Positions 11,236 through 21,284 of a stretch of DNA of 64,000 nucleotides are shown here, in pieces. The first letter of the stretch is position 1, and each line of letters starts with the position of its first letter. The stretch comes from Prorocentrum cordatum (lineage: Eukaryota; Sar; Dinophyceae; Prorocentrales; Prorocentraceae). The stretch covers positions 306,001 to 370,000 of the forward strand of contig CAUYUJ010014335.1 in assembly GCA_963575745.1 (NCBI GenBank), read 5' to 3'. The translations under genes were made by a program, and so were the position numbers. The notes beneath the pieces were generated by a model. That model was not told where the DNA came from. It saw only the letters and a program-made list of their open reading frames with translations, and did not search any database.

Positions 11236-11516
11236 ATGATGACGGCGATGACGCTGATGATGATGATGATGTTGATGATGATGATGACGATGACCATGCC
11301 GACGACGCCGACGACGACCAACAAGATGTTGATGATGTGGATGATGATGCTGAAAAGTACGATGATGATGATGTCGATGATGGTCACGATGTTGATGATA
11401 ATGGTGGTACTGATGATTGTTGTGATGGTGATGGTGAAGGTGACCATGATCATGGCGATGACGATGAAGATGACGGGGATGAGGATGACAACGATGACTA
11501 TGATCATGACCCCAGC
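11236..11516. repeat. degenerate GATGAT tract
   Basis: GAT-rich sequence that would encode Asp-rich peptide in one frame and Met/Thr-rich in another. The duplicated tract at 14408-14694 differs by small indels such as an added GAT. No gene features flank it. Confidence 0.8.
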
Positions 11517-11853
11517 TAGAACTTGAGCGCGCGCGAAGCGCGCGCGATGGTTCCTAGGGTGTACATATATCTATCTGTGTGTATCCTTTCCAGGGCGCTC
11601 CAGAACGCTCCCAGAGCTTTCTGGAACGCTCTGAGCAGGCCGCGGCGCCCGATACATCCTCCAGAGCCGCCGGATCTCAGAGATTCTCGATCCGGGGGGA
11701 AGGGGCCCTCGAGGGCCCCTGGGCCCGTCAGGGCCCGGGAGGGGGCCTTCGGGGCCCGACGAGGGCACCATACCTTTTCCCCCCTCTCCCTCGTTGATCG
11801 CCCCCCCCGTGCACTCGCGCCCAGATCGATCCTCACCCGCATCCGTCCTCGTC

Positions 11854-12117
11854 CTTGCTTGGGCGTGGCCGATTTTAATAGGATTTCTTTTGTGAGGATT
11901 TCAGTCGGAGTCCTTCTGTGGCCAATGTCAATCGGACTGTTTTTGAGGAGGTTGTTAGAGGGAACCAGGGGGAGAAAGAAACATAACCAAAACATGTGAA
12001 GTCATGGATGTTTGTGAATGTTGCTGTGTTTTTGAATGTGTTTGTTTGAGTATGGTTTCGGGTATTTTAAAAATTGTTCGTCCAGAGTCCCCCTGTAGGG
12101 GGACGTGCCCGACCTGA
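11854..12117 (+). mobile_element. family I inverted-repeat transposon in B1 (264 bp)
   Basis: The right end is CCTGTAGGGGGACGTGCCCG followed by ACCTGA; the left end, CTTGCTTGGGCGTGGCC, is a decayed inverted copy. A perfect 8-bp target duplication, TCCTCGTC, flanks it (11846-11853 and 12118-12125). The interior is AT-richer than its surroundings and has no coding capacity, so it must be mobilised in trans. 8-bp duplications are typical of hAT-like DNA transposons; I assign the superfamily only tentatively. Confidence 0.75.
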
Positions 12118-12400
12118 TCCTCGTCCTGGCCTCGCCTTGCAAGTCGCCCGCCCTGCGGCCGGCGGCGGGGTGGCGCCAGGCGAGCGCGGCCAGCCTCGGC
12201 GGCCAGGGCACCGCGGGCGCCGGGCTCGCGGGGCGCGGGGGCCGCCAGGCCCCGCCGCGCCGCCCCCCGCCGAGGGGGGCCCTCGGGCGGCCCCTGCGGG
12301 GGGGGCCTCGGGCGGCCCGCCAGTTCGATGCTCCTTTGGGGGGCGACAATCCCAGAGATCCGAGGCACTAACAAAAATCAAGACGGAGGGTTTTCGCAAT
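12118..12400. other. GC-rich block of unit B, no gene called
   Basis: Very GC-rich sequence with long open frames on both strands full of Arg, Gly, Pro and Ala. The matching block at 15296-15578 is nearly identical. I see no domain and treat it as non-coding. Confidence 0.5.
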
Positions 12401-12410
12401 TTTTTCCGCC

Positions 12411-12510
12411 CCGGGGGGCCCTCGCCGGGCCCCGGGACCATCAAAAACTGTTCAGGACGAGAATCCGGTCTTGGGGAGTGGATCGATACTTCTGGGGATC
12501 GCGTCTGGAC
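12411..12510 (+). repeat. ~100-bp dispersed repeat (copies at 15590 and 17295)
   Basis: GGCCCTCGCCGGGCCCCGGG, then AGGACGAGAATCCGGTCTTG, then GTGGATCGATACTTCTGGGG. A diverged third copy lies at about 17295-17395 (ACCGGTCTTGGGGAAGGGGTCGAGACTTTTGGGGTCG). Confidence 0.75.
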
Positions 12511-12672
12511 AAAATGGCGACATCGGATCTCTGGGATGTTCCAGCCTACTCTAGCTTTGATCACCAGTCGGAATTTCGAGCACCACGAGAGTACCTACCC
12601 AAACTGGAGGGCTCTCATGTGTCGGGCTCTGGGAGGCGACACTCCTCCGACACGGTTTCGATATGGTTCTGA

Positions 12673-13440
12673 GTGCTCGAACGTATTTATGGGATGTCTC
12701 TCGATGTGGTGAATGACGCCATTTTAGGAGATCTGAGCAAGCTTGAAGTGGTGAGATTTTGGCTGCAGATGCTGCAGGAGGGACAGGTTTCTGCCGTGCT
12801 TGCGGGACCCCCCTGCGAAACTTGGTCCAGTGCGAGGTTTGCGGTTTTCCCTGATCGTCCTCGTCAGCCACGGCCGGTTAGATCGCGTGAGTTCCCGTGG
12901 GGTATCAAGGGTCTCCGTGTGAGAGAGAGAAAGAGAGATGGAACAAGTCAGGCTTGGCAGTGCTCTGCCCAGAACTACATGTTTTGCATGCTGGTTGTCA
13001 TGCCCATGTTCCTACGATTTTGGAGCACCCCAGCACCAGTGTTCATCGTCCCCACGCCCCCTCGCCCTGGCTCCTGGATCAGTTGCAACGTCTTAAGGGT
13101 AAACCCTACGTTAACTATGTGCACATTCACCAGTGTATGTTTGGAGCTACGTACAAGAAACGGACTTCCTTGCTGGCGGTGCGCTGTGCTTCTCTAGGCC
13201 GTATTGTTGCTGCCTGCCAGAATGGAGGGCTCTGTGATCAGAGCCACCAGCACGAGATTTTACTTACAGGGGACAGGAGGATGGGCAGTGGCGCACGAGC
13301 AAGGCCAACACGTATCCCCCTCGTCTCTGTCAGTTCCTTGCTTCCAATCTGTTTTGGGAGATCTGTCTGAGAGATGAGTGCACCGAGGTGGACGGGGGCT
13401 ATTGGGAGATTCCGAGTGTTGTGGCCCCCCCTTTTTTTGT
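12673..13440 (+). pseudogene. C-terminal methyltransferase-like domain of the LINE, copy in A2
   Basis: The open frame 12673-13197 reads MSLDVVNDAILGDLSKLEV, RFWLQMLQEGQVSAVLAG and then PPCETWSSARFAVFP with VRSREFPWGIKGL. PPCETWS resembles the PPC catalytic-loop motif of methyltransferases and is conserved in dinoflagellate LINE C-termini. In another phase the continuation ILEHPSTSVHRPHAP, VHIHQCMFGATYKKRTS and LLAVRC is visible (about 13020-13180). The N-terminal half of the domain (LHLFSG) is missing because the duplication starts inside it. It is a 5'-truncated fragment that cannot be functional, but it shows the original motif that A1 has lost. Confidence 0.65.
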
Positions 13441-14275
13441 TCCGCTAGACCCCTACCTCCAACGTGAGAGGGGGGCAGACTGCATGTTGCGTAATCCGCG
13501 TTAGTCTCTCGTCCCTTGCCTTTTCCCCCTTCCTTTCCCCCCTCTCCAGGAACGGCAGCGGACACTCTCATGCCGTCAAAGTCGAGTCGAGTCGAGGCGG
13601 GGGGGGGAGGTGGGAGAGGGGGAGGAGGAGCATGAGCAGTAGGAGGGGGAGGAGGAGGAGCAGGGGCATGAGGAGGAGGAGGAGGAGGCTGACAAGGACA
13701 AGGGGCAAGGACAAGGGGCAAACGACAAGGACAAGGACAAGGAGGAGGCGGAGGAGGGGAGGAGGAGAAGGAGGAGGAGGAGGAGGAGGAGGAGGGAGGG
13801 GAGGAGGTGGGGAGGAGGAGGAGGAGGGAGGAGGAGTGGGGGGAGGAGGAGGAGGAGGACCATGAACAGTAGGAGGAGGAGGAGGAGGAGGAGGCAGGAG
13901 CAGGAGCAGGAGCAGGAGGAGGAGGAGGAGGCGGAGAACGAGGAGGAGGAGTAGGAGGAGGGGGAGAACGATCAGCAGGAAGAAGAGGCGGAAGAGGAGG
14001 GCGAAGAGGAGGAGGGACATTGCTCTTGTAAGATTATCTTGTCCTCTGATTATCGGGCTCGGGGAAGGCTGCTGAGGACGAGGAGGCAAGGGGAGCGCAG
14101 GATGAAGAGGGCTCGAGAGGAGGAAGGAGGTGAAATAGTTAGGTGAAGGAACACAGGGAGGGACACGCCGAAGAGCGGGGAAGACAGGGAGGCGGAGGAG
14201 AAGGAGGAGGGAGACGAGGAGGAGGAGGTGAAGGAACAGGGATCCCTTTTCAGGGAAACACCGACGAGGATCTAT
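12698..14275 (+). repeat. unit A, second copy (A2)
   Basis: Second copy of the 8411-10176 unit. It begins inside the LINE C-terminal coding region at the same base as A1. It preserves the methyltransferase-like frame better than A1 and lacks most of the AG microsatellite found there. Confidence 0.9.
13610..14005. repeat. GGA-rich polypurine tract of A2
   Basis: Counterpart of the tract at 9340-10140, with AAGGAC/AAGGGGC repeats at about 13690-13740. Shorter than in A1. Confidence 0.9.
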
Positions 14276-14279
14276 ATAT

Positions 14280-14282
14280 TGC

Positions 14283-14322
<40 letters not shown>

Positions 14323-14340
14323 GTATATATACACATATGA
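14280..14340. repeat. (TA)n microsatellite at the A2/B2 join
   Basis: TA dinucleotides mark the junction where segment X sits in the first copy. Confidence 0.85.
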
Positions 14341-15872
14341 AAATAAGATGATGGGAAGAGGGAGACGGGGAAGAGCAGGAGGGTAAGGGGACTGCAGTGG
14401 ACCAGGGATGATGACGGCGATGACGCTGATGATGATGATGATGATGATGTTGATGATGATGACGATGACCATGCCGACGACGCCGACGACGACCAACAAG
14501 ATGTTGATGATGTGGATGATGATGATGCTGAAAAGTACGATGATGATGATGTCGATGATGGTCACGATGTTGATGATAATGGTGGTACTGATGATTGTTG
14601 TGATGGTGATGGTGAAGGTGACCATGATCATGGCGATGACGATGAAGATGACGGGGATGAGGATGACAACGATGACTATGATCATGACCCCAGCTAGAAC
14701 TTGAGCGCGCGCGAAGCGCGCGCGATGGTTCCTAGGGTGTACATATATCTATCTGTGTGTATCCTTTCCAGGGCGCTCCAGAACGCTCCCAGAGCTTTCT
14801 GGAACGCTCTGAGCAGGCCGCGGCGCCCGATACATCCTCCAGAGCCGCCGGATCTCAGAGATTCTCGATCCGGGGGGAAGGGGCCCTCGAGGGCCCCTGG
14901 GCCCGTCAGGGCCCGGGAGGGGGCCTTCGGGGCCCGACGAGGGCACCATACCTTTTCCCCCCTCTCCCTCGTTGATCGCCCCCCCCGTGCACTCGCGCCC
15001 AGATCGATCCTCACCCGCATCCGTCCTCGTCCTTGCTTGGGCGTGGCCGATTTTAATAGGATTCCTTTTGTGAGGATTTCAGTCGGAGTCCTTCTGTGGC
15101 CAATGTCAATCGGACTGTTTTTGAGGAGGTTGTGAGAGGGAACCAGGGGGAGAAAGAAACATAACCAAAACATGTGAAGTCATGGATGTTTGTGAATGTT
15201 GCTGTGTTTTTGAATGTGTTTGTTTGAGTATGGTTTCGGGTATTTTAAAAATTGTTCGTCCAGAGTCCCCCTGTAGGGGGACGTGCCCGACCTGATCCTC
15301 GTCCTGGCCTCGCCTTGCAAGTCGCCCGCCCTGCGGCCGGCGGCGGGGTGGCGCCAGGCGAGCGCGGCCAGCCTCGGCGGCCAGGGCACCGCGGGCGCCG
15401 GGCTCGCGGGGCGCGGGGGCCGCCAGGCCCCGCCGCGCCGCCCCCCGCCGAGGGGGGCCCTCGGGCGGCCCCTGCGGGGGGGGCCTCGGGCGGCCCGCCA
15501 GTTCGATGCTCCTTTGGGGGGCGACAATCCCAGAGATCCGAGGCACTAACAAAAATCAAGACGGAGGGTTTTCGCAATTTTTTCCGCCCCGGGGGGCCCT
15601 CGCCGGGCCCCGGGACCATCAAAAAACTATTCAGGACGAGAATCCGGTCTTGGGGAGTGGATCGATACTTCTGGGGATCGCGTCTGGACAAAATGGCGAC
15701 ATCGGATCTCTGGGATGTTCCAGCCTACTCTAGCTTTGATCACCAGTCAGCATTTCGAGCACCACGAGAGTACCCAAACTGGAGGGCTCTCATGTGTCGG
15801 GCTCTGGGAGGCGACACTCCTCCGACACGGTTTCGATATGGTTCTGAGTGCTCGAACGTATTTATGGGATGT
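14341..15872 (+). repeat. unit B, second copy (B2)
   Basis: Near-identical to 11163-12697. It ends at CGTATTTATGGGATGT and is followed by GGTCCTGAAG, which is unique in the window and marks the right end of the tandem duplication. Confidence 0.95.
15032..15295 (+). mobile_element. family I inverted-repeat transposon in B2 (264 bp)
   Basis: Duplicated with unit B from the 11854-12117 copy rather than inserted independently; the flanking 8-bp duplication TCCTCGTC (15024-15031 and 15296-15303) is the same. Confidence 0.75.
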
Positions 15873-16280
15873 GGTCCTGAAGTACGATGGGAGCAACACA
15901 AGTTTTTGGGTGCCTGGCGGATGTGTTCGACTCCAGTTCGACTCGAGTCCGGCTCCAGTCCGACTCGCGTTCGGCTCGAGTGCGACCCAGGCTCGGGTCG
16001 GATGTGAGGACCTGCATGCAAGACGTTGAAATAAGGTCGGCCACGCGAAGAGGAGGGGTGGCAGGGCTCGTTTCGATTCCTCCGATCCGAGTCAGATCGA
16101 TTCCGACGAGTTCCGATTCCGATGCGATGCGACTTCGGATTCCGATGTGGCTTCCGATCTCTCCATGGGGCCCCGCTACCGTGCCGATTGCCGCCGATTC
16201 GACTCCTCCCGACTTGGCTGCCGATTCCCGCCGATCCGATTCGTCTCGATCGCCGATTCGACTTATCGATTCGATTATGG
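15873..16280. repeat. degenerate CGATTCCGAT/GACTCGAG-rich DNA
   Basis: Many variants of GATTCCGAT, CGATTCGAT and CGACTCGAGT follow one another (for example 15930-16000 and 16070-16275). Open frames are incidental. Similar text is found near 62690-62860. Confidence 0.6.
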
Positions 16281-16435
16281 GCTCTCCTGGGGCGGAGGGG
16301 GAAGGCTACTCAGAAGCACCCCTGCTTCTCAGAAGGCGCAGGCCTTTTCTGTAGATGTGAAGGCCGGCGCCTTCCAAGAAGCAGCATGCTTCTAAGCAGC
16401 CTGCCCCCCTCCTCCTACCCCTCTCTGCGCGCCGC
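16281..16435. mobile_element. family IV inverted-repeat element
   Basis: The core CAGAAGCACCCCTGCTTCTC, AGAAGGCGCAGGCCTT and AAGGCCGGCGCCTTCCAAG makes nested palindromes. The outer ends (GGCGGAGGGGGAAGG and the complement of CCCTCTCTGCGCGCCGCC) are imperfect inverted repeats. Closely similar to 17704-17860. Confidence 0.55.
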
Positions 16436-16767
16436 CAATAAGGACCACGTAGGAAGGGGTCAGGAGTGGCTCGGGCCGTTCCTTCGGTCTAGATTCTCGA
16501 TCGGGGAACCTGCTTGGCCGAGAGTAACAAGAACAGCCCCGTCGTTCCTCATGTGGCGTTTCTTCAAGTAGCACGATGGCTGTACCTCCCCACGTGCGGA
16601 GTTGGAAACCCACCCACGGGGAATGCGAGTGGTTCAAACCCAAGGAGTGCCGGGAGGAGTGGACGAGCCGGTATCTGCAAGAGCCCTACCGGAGAGCTGT
16701 TTGGACAACCCCCGCACGGCGCGGCGCGTTCGCCCGATGGGACCCCCAGAGGAGGACGTGTGTTAGC

Positions 16768-17100
16768 CCAGTGTGTGTGTGTGTGTGTGTGTTACCTCGT
16801 TCGGTCGGCGCTGGCCGTCGTAGGACCGTCCGCCTGCGTCGACTAGAAGGGCGTCCGTGGGCGAGCACACGTTTCAGAGCCCCGAATCATCAGGGGTAAC
16901 TCGGGTCAGGGATAACTCGGGTTCCTTTTTCGGGAACCCGAACCCGAGTTACCCCGGACCCGAGTTACCCCGGATGACTCGGGCGTCCAGAGCCCCGAAT
17001 CATCAGGGGTAACTCGGGTCAGGGATAACTCGGGTTCGTTTTTCGGGAACCCAAACCCGAGTTACCCCGGACCCGAGTTACCCCGGATAACTCGGGCGCC

Positions 17101-17134
<34 letters not shown>

Positions 17135-17215
17135 CTCGTTCGGTCGGCGCTGGCCGTCGTAGGACCGTCCGCCTGCGTCGTCTAGAAGGGCGTCCGTGGG
17201 CGAGCGCACGTTGGC
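16768..17215. repeat. palindromic ~112-bp doublet between two GT-run duplicates
   Basis: Two copies of a block (GT run, TTACCTCGTTCGGTCGGCGC, TAGGACCGTCCGCCTGCGTC, AAGGGCGTCCGTGGGCGAGC) lie at about 16768-16872 and 17104-17212. Between them are two tandem copies of a ~112-bp unit (16876-16987 and 16988-17100) rich in GGGTAACTCGGGT and ACCCGAGTTACCCC, which can fold into long hairpins around the centre TTCCTTTTTCGGGAA. Confidence 0.85.
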
Positions 17216-17703
17216 GCTGACGCGTTCGTTCTTCGCCCCAGACCCACTCGGTTCGTGAACACATCTCGATGGGGGGGGTCACAAGTTGCAGCCTTCGGGA
17301 GCCCTCGCCGGACCCGGGGCCGTCAAGGCACGACTCAGGACGACAAACCGGTCTTGGGGAAGGGGTCGAGACTTTTGGGGTCGACGGCATGGAACAAGAA
17401 TCATAGCGTCGGGGGTCTGGGACCCCAGACACCCGAGTTCGTGATGTTGGTTGCTGCAGCGTGGCTGGACTAGAGGTATGGATCCCTTTCCGGGGCCGGC
17501 TCTTCATTCTGAGGCGTTTCCGGCGGGTGGTAATGGTGGGTGACTTAGATGGGGGGGGGAAGAGAAGGACCATGAACGGGCACTGCAGGGCCTCTTTTGG
17601 GCCTCTGCTGGCCCCAAAATGATCCCTCCTGGGGCCTAAAATGCCCTATTGAGGCCCTTGACTTCACCCCCCATTTGGGCAACCCTCCATCTCGGCCACT
17701 CGC

Positions 17704-17860
17704 AGAGGGGGGTGGGGGAAGGGGAAGAGCTTCTTCGAAGCACCCCTGCTTCTTAGAAGGCGCGGGCCTTCTCTACAGATCTATGGCCGCCGCCTTCTAA
17801 GAAGCAGCCTCCTTCTAAGAAGCCCTCACCCCTCGCGCCACCCCCTTGTGCGCGCCGTCA
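17704..17860. mobile_element. family IV inverted-repeat element
   Basis: Same order as 16281-16435: GAAGCACCCCTGCTTCTTAG, AAGGCGCGGGCCTTCTC, CGCCGCCTTCTAAGAAGCAG. The ends GAGGGGGGTGGGGGAAGG and TGCGCGCCGTC are imperfect inverted repeats. No coding capacity. Confidence 0.55.
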
Positions 17861-18032
17861 ACTCGACGGTGCCAGGGCCCGGTCCAGGTCACCCAGGAGC
17901 CGAAAACGGCCAAGGGTTTCGCTGTGTCCCTTGTCACGGCGCAAGGGTGTCAGGGAGCGGCCATCGGCGGCACACGTTTCGTCCTGCCACCGCCGCGCCT
18001 CGGGCTGGGGCCGGAGGTCAGAGGAGTAAGGA

Positions 18033-18187
18033 TTAAGTCGGGCCTGGCCCTCCAGGAGGAATATCCAAACATAGTCCAAAAATAGTATGAAGACTATTTT
18101 TTGACTTTTTTACGACGTGTTGAGAATTGTTGGGTATTCTTAGTTTTCCGCCCAGGGTCCTCCTGGAGGGGGACATGCCCGACCTAA
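18033..18187 (+). mobile_element. family I inverted-repeat transposon (155 bp)
   Basis: The left end TTAAGTCGGGCCTGGCCCTC and the right end GGGACATGCCCGACCTAA are inverted copies, extended inward by CCAGGAGG and CCTCCTGG. Flanking 8-mers AGTAAGGA (18025-18032) and AGCAAGAA (18188-18195) match at six of eight positions, as expected for an aged target duplication. The interior is AT-rich and non-coding. Confidence 0.75.
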
Positions 18188-18766
18188 AGCAAGAAGTGCT
18201 CACCGATACCAATGCGCATCTCTGTCGCACGGCTGGACTCGCCTGTACAAGACTGGTCAGAAAGCACCCTGGGAGAGGCCATTGCAATGATTAGCAGCAG
18301 CGGTGCTCCGATATGAGGCTTACGCCATTCGGCCGACCCCCAGCAGTGTGTGCGCGTGTTGCTTGCCATTATCGGTGTGATGCCTGCGTGCAGTTGTTGC
18401 CGATTCGTCCTCCTCGTTCTCCGCATCTCTGGCGGAGCTTCTCGGGGGCCGCTTGGAGGCCTAGGGGACGGCCTCATGGAGCTTTTTCAGGGCGCCCGCG
18501 GAAAATTCCATGGGCTATTGCCGGCCCTTGGAACTCTCGGGGGCAGTTTTCGGGGCCTGGAGCTGTCCAAAGGCCGTCCGCGACGAAAACCTAGTCGCGG
18601 GGATGGAGCCAGGTGCTGGGTTTACGTCGTCCCGGGCGTTGCCAAGGTGCCCGGCTGGCCTCCAGCGACCTCTCAGAGGCCCCTCACTTCCGAGTTGCCT
18701 CCTCTCTGCATCGGCAGTCGCTGAAGTTCAACCAGGCCAGAGCCTGGCCAAGGGGGGGGAGGGGCG

Positions 18767-19198
18767 GTGCTTCGGCCCGCAAGGTCCAGCCGCACCAATC
18801 CTCTGGTGGCTGTTTCGGCTCGCGAGGCCAAAGCCAAACTCGAGAACGAAGTTCGACGTAGATCGGAGAAGCACCGTGCTCCGAAAGCGAATTCTTACGC
18901 TCTACACTCCATGTCCATCCAGATGTTCGCCCAGACGGCGGAGTACGAGGCGCCCTGCAGCGCGACGCTGGCTGCCCGTCCGCCTCCGGGTCTCGTGGAG
19001 GAAATCGACGTCGCCGCGTGGGGCGGCGTTGGTGCTCGCATCTTCTGGGCCCTCGAGGCCTGCGAGGACGTTGGGGGCATCGACGAAGTTCGGCGGCGAG
19101 CCCAGCGGAGAAGCCAGAGGCGGCCGGCCTTCTCAGAGAACGCGGCCGGGCCCTTCAGAAGCCCCGCAGCTTTCCGAGAAGCCGCCTCCGTCTGGTAA
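18767..19198 (+). CDS. unknown open frame with an IDVAAWGGVG motif
   Basis: An open frame of 143 codons ending at TAA 19196-19198. The N-terminal half is basic (EAKAKLENEVRRRSEKHR); the middle reads VEEIDVAAWGGVGARIFWALE followed by ACEDVGGIDE. A similar peptide (DIDVTAWQGVGKLMWTALG, then SFEDEDDD) is encoded at about 24617-24690, and its conservation at protein level with diverged DNA suggests both derive from a real coding sequence. I recognise no family. The C-terminal part overlaps family IV-like AGAAG repeats and may be non-coding. Confidence 0.3.
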   Translation: MLRPARSSRTNPLVAVSAREAKAKLENEVRRRSEKHRAPKANSYALHSMSIQMFAQTAEYEAPCSATLAARPPPGLVEEIDVAAWGGVGARIFWALEACEDVGGIDEVRRRAQRRSQRRPAFSENAAGPFRSPAAFREAASVW

Positions 19199-19320
19199 GG
19201 GGGTTCGGCAGCTTCTCACAGAGGGCCTTCGAATCTTCGGAGAAGGCAGGCGCGGCCCATTCGACCCCTCATCAGCAAACCGTCCCCTTTCGTGACGCCC
19301 CCCCTCGCCTCGCCCTACGA
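19085..19320. mobile_element. possible family IV element
   Basis: Begins GGCGGCGAGCCCAGCGGAGA, contains GGCCTTCTCAGAGAACGCGG and several CTTCTnAGAAG-like pairs, and ends CCCCCCCTCGCCTCGCC. Less clear than the copies at 16.3 and 17.7 kb. Confidence 0.4.
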
Positions 19321-19350
19321 CGTGTGTGTGTGTGTGTGGGTGTTTGTGTG

Positions 19351-19402
<52 letters not shown>

Positions 19403-19790
19403 TGTGTGTGTGTGTGTGTGTGTGTTTGTGTGTGAGGGTGTTTGTGTGTGTGTGTGCGTGAGTGCGTGCGTGCGTGTGCGTGTGTGTGTGCGTGTGTGTG
19501 TGTGTGTGTGTCTGAGTGTGTCTGAGTGCGTGTGTGAGTGAGTGAGTGAGTGAGTGTGTGTGTGTGTGCCTCCTCCTTCCTCTCTCTGCATTGTGGCCGA
19601 ATTTACGTTCGTTTATCTTCCAACGCTTCATCGCCAGCGCAGTCACCCTGCCCAGCCGCCGACGCAAAATAGTTGTGTGTTATGTGTGTGTTGTGTGTGT
19701 GTGCGTGTGTGCTTTTGTGTGTGTGCGTTTTCTTTTTGTGTGTGTGTGTTTGTGTGTGTGTTTGTGTGTGTGTGTGTGCGGCCGGCGGGA
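19320..19790. repeat. (GT)n / GTGC microsatellites
   Basis: Long GT, GTGC and GAGT runs at 19320-19568, then a second GT tract at about 19673-19782 after a short unique stretch. The Thr-His open frames on the other strand are artefacts. Confidence 0.95.
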
Positions 19791-20062
19791 AGCCTGGAGG
19801 GCGAGGACGGCGTCGCGGAAGGGGATGATCATAACCAGGGGTCGGCGAGGCCGCGCCCGAGAGAAGGCCCTCCCCCCGCCCTCCCCCCCCCCGGGCTCGC
19901 CGCCGAGCACTGCAGCGGGGAGCGCTCTGCAGGGGAGTGGGAGGGCAGGGGTGCGGCAGGCTCGCGACCGCGCGGACGTGGCGGAAGCCCCAGCGCGGGC
20001 GCGCAGGGAGGAGCGCCGGCAGCGGCCCGGGACCAGCCGATGTCGAGCGGTCTGCGCTGTCG

Positions 20063-20225
20063 TGAAGTCGGGCATGTTCTTCTACAGGAGGAGCGCTCAA
20101 GAATGGTTAAACAAACAAATGGTCTGGTGACGATGTTTCGTGCTCTTCTGTCTATTGCTGAGTACTTGTTTTGATTGGTGCTTTTTGGTCCCAAATCAGC
20201 CTGCAGGAGGACGTGCCCGACCTGA
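20063..20225 (+). mobile_element. family I inverted-repeat transposon (163 bp)
   Basis: Left end TGAAGTCGGGCATGTTCTTC, right end GAGGACGTGCCCGACCTGA; CTACAGGAGG and CCTGCAGGAGG add to the inverted repeats. Flanking 8-mers CGCTGTCG and CGCTAGCG match at six of eight positions. Confidence 0.7.
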
Positions 20226-20624
20226 CGCTAGCGGAGAGCCGCGACCATTCAACGTTGAAGGATACACGCGGCACTGGAGGTAAGGCCCAATGCCCAAGTG
20301 TCGCCGGAACGTCGGCTACCCGTCGCTCCTGCTCCTTCAACGAGAAGGTGTTCAGCGGTCCACGCGGGTGTCAGAAGCCAACGTGTCATCGCGGCGTGGA
20401 CCTGCCTACCGACAACTCTTCATAGGTGTCCCTCGGTGTCTGGCCTCAGTCTCTCCGACTTTGTGTGAGTCATGCTCCCTCCCGATCTTCTCCTGTTCGG
20501 AGTTTACCGGGAGCCTCCTTGAAGGTCTCGGGGCTATCCGAGGGTACATCGGTCCGTCGGGGTAGTCCTGCGGCTGCTAGGGCGATCTGCCCCCCGCATG
20601 TCTGCCATTTCGATACAACTCTCA

Positions 20625-20795
20625 CTCGCTTCGTGGCCCCATTGGGAGCTCTGCCGAAGGCCCCAGTGGCGGGCGTCACGCCCGTTTCGGCGTACCCCAT
20701 CACACGTTTGATGGCCACATATGGAGCTCCACCGAAGGCCCCAGTCGCGACGTTCGCATCTGGGCATCACGCCCATTCGGGTCATCGTGGTGTTA
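20625..20795. repeat. two ~85-bp tandem units
   Basis: GGGAGCTCTGCCGAAGGCCC to ATCACACG (about 20641-20707) is repeated as TGGAGCTCCACCGAAGGCCC to GGTCATCG (about 20723-20788), with the element GCATCACGCCC or GCGTCACGCCC in both. Confidence 0.65.
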
Positions 20796-20884
20796 TACGT
20801 AGCACCCCGCAATTGCGGATAAGAGTGAGGGGGCGGGCGCGGGCGACGCGGGCGTCGAGCCGGCGGACCTCGTGGCCCTGACCT

Positions 20885-21240
20885 TCCCTGTCGATGGAGC
20901 CCTCCTCCTCCTCATCCTGCTCCCCCTCCTCCTCTTCCTCGTCCGCGTCATCGTCCTCATCGTCGTCGTCGTCCGCCTCCTCCTCCACCTCCTCCTCCTT
21001 TTCCTCCTTTTCTTCCTCCTCCTCATCATCCTCCCCCATCCCGATCCTCCCTCCTCTCCTTTCCGTCGTCGTCGTTCTCCTCCTCCCCCTCCTCCTCCCT
21101 CCTTTCTCGTCGTCCCCCTCCGTCCCCCCTCCTTTTCCTCCTCGCCCTCGTCGTCGGCCTCCTCTTCGTCCTCGTACTCGTCGTCGTCGTCCTCCTCCTC
21201 CTCCTCCTCCTGCTCCTCGCCCTGCTCCTCCTCCCCTTCT
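20885..21240. repeat. TCC/CCT polypyrimidine tract
   Basis: CTC and TCG trinucleotides dominate. Ser-rich and Leu-rich frames on one strand and Glu/Arg-rich frames on the other are artefacts. Confidence 0.9.
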
Positions 21241-21284
21241 CCGCGGAGCGCGCGTGCGCGCGCCTGGGGGGTGGGTCGCGGGCT

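Larger units (their letters stand above)
11140..12697 (+). repeat. unit B, first copy (B1)
   Basis: It aligns base for base (offset 3178) with 14300-15872 over most of its length. It contains a GAT-rich tract, a GC palindrome (about 11526-11546), a family I inverted-repeat element (11854-12117), a GC-rich block and a tail ending CGTATTTATGGGATGT. The last base joins directly to unit A2. Confidence 0.95.

Noticed and set aside
11337-11519. Asp-rich calcium-binding-like protein
   Set aside because: A translation of GAT repeats; alternate frames are equally open, there is no start context, and the tract varies by whole triplets between B copies.
16600-16680. tRNA-like GGTTCAAACCC arm
   Set aside because: Only the T-arm-like motif is present; I could not fold an acceptor or anticodon stem around it.
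19133-20100. Thr-His repeat proteins
   Set aside because: Artefact of GT microsatellites.
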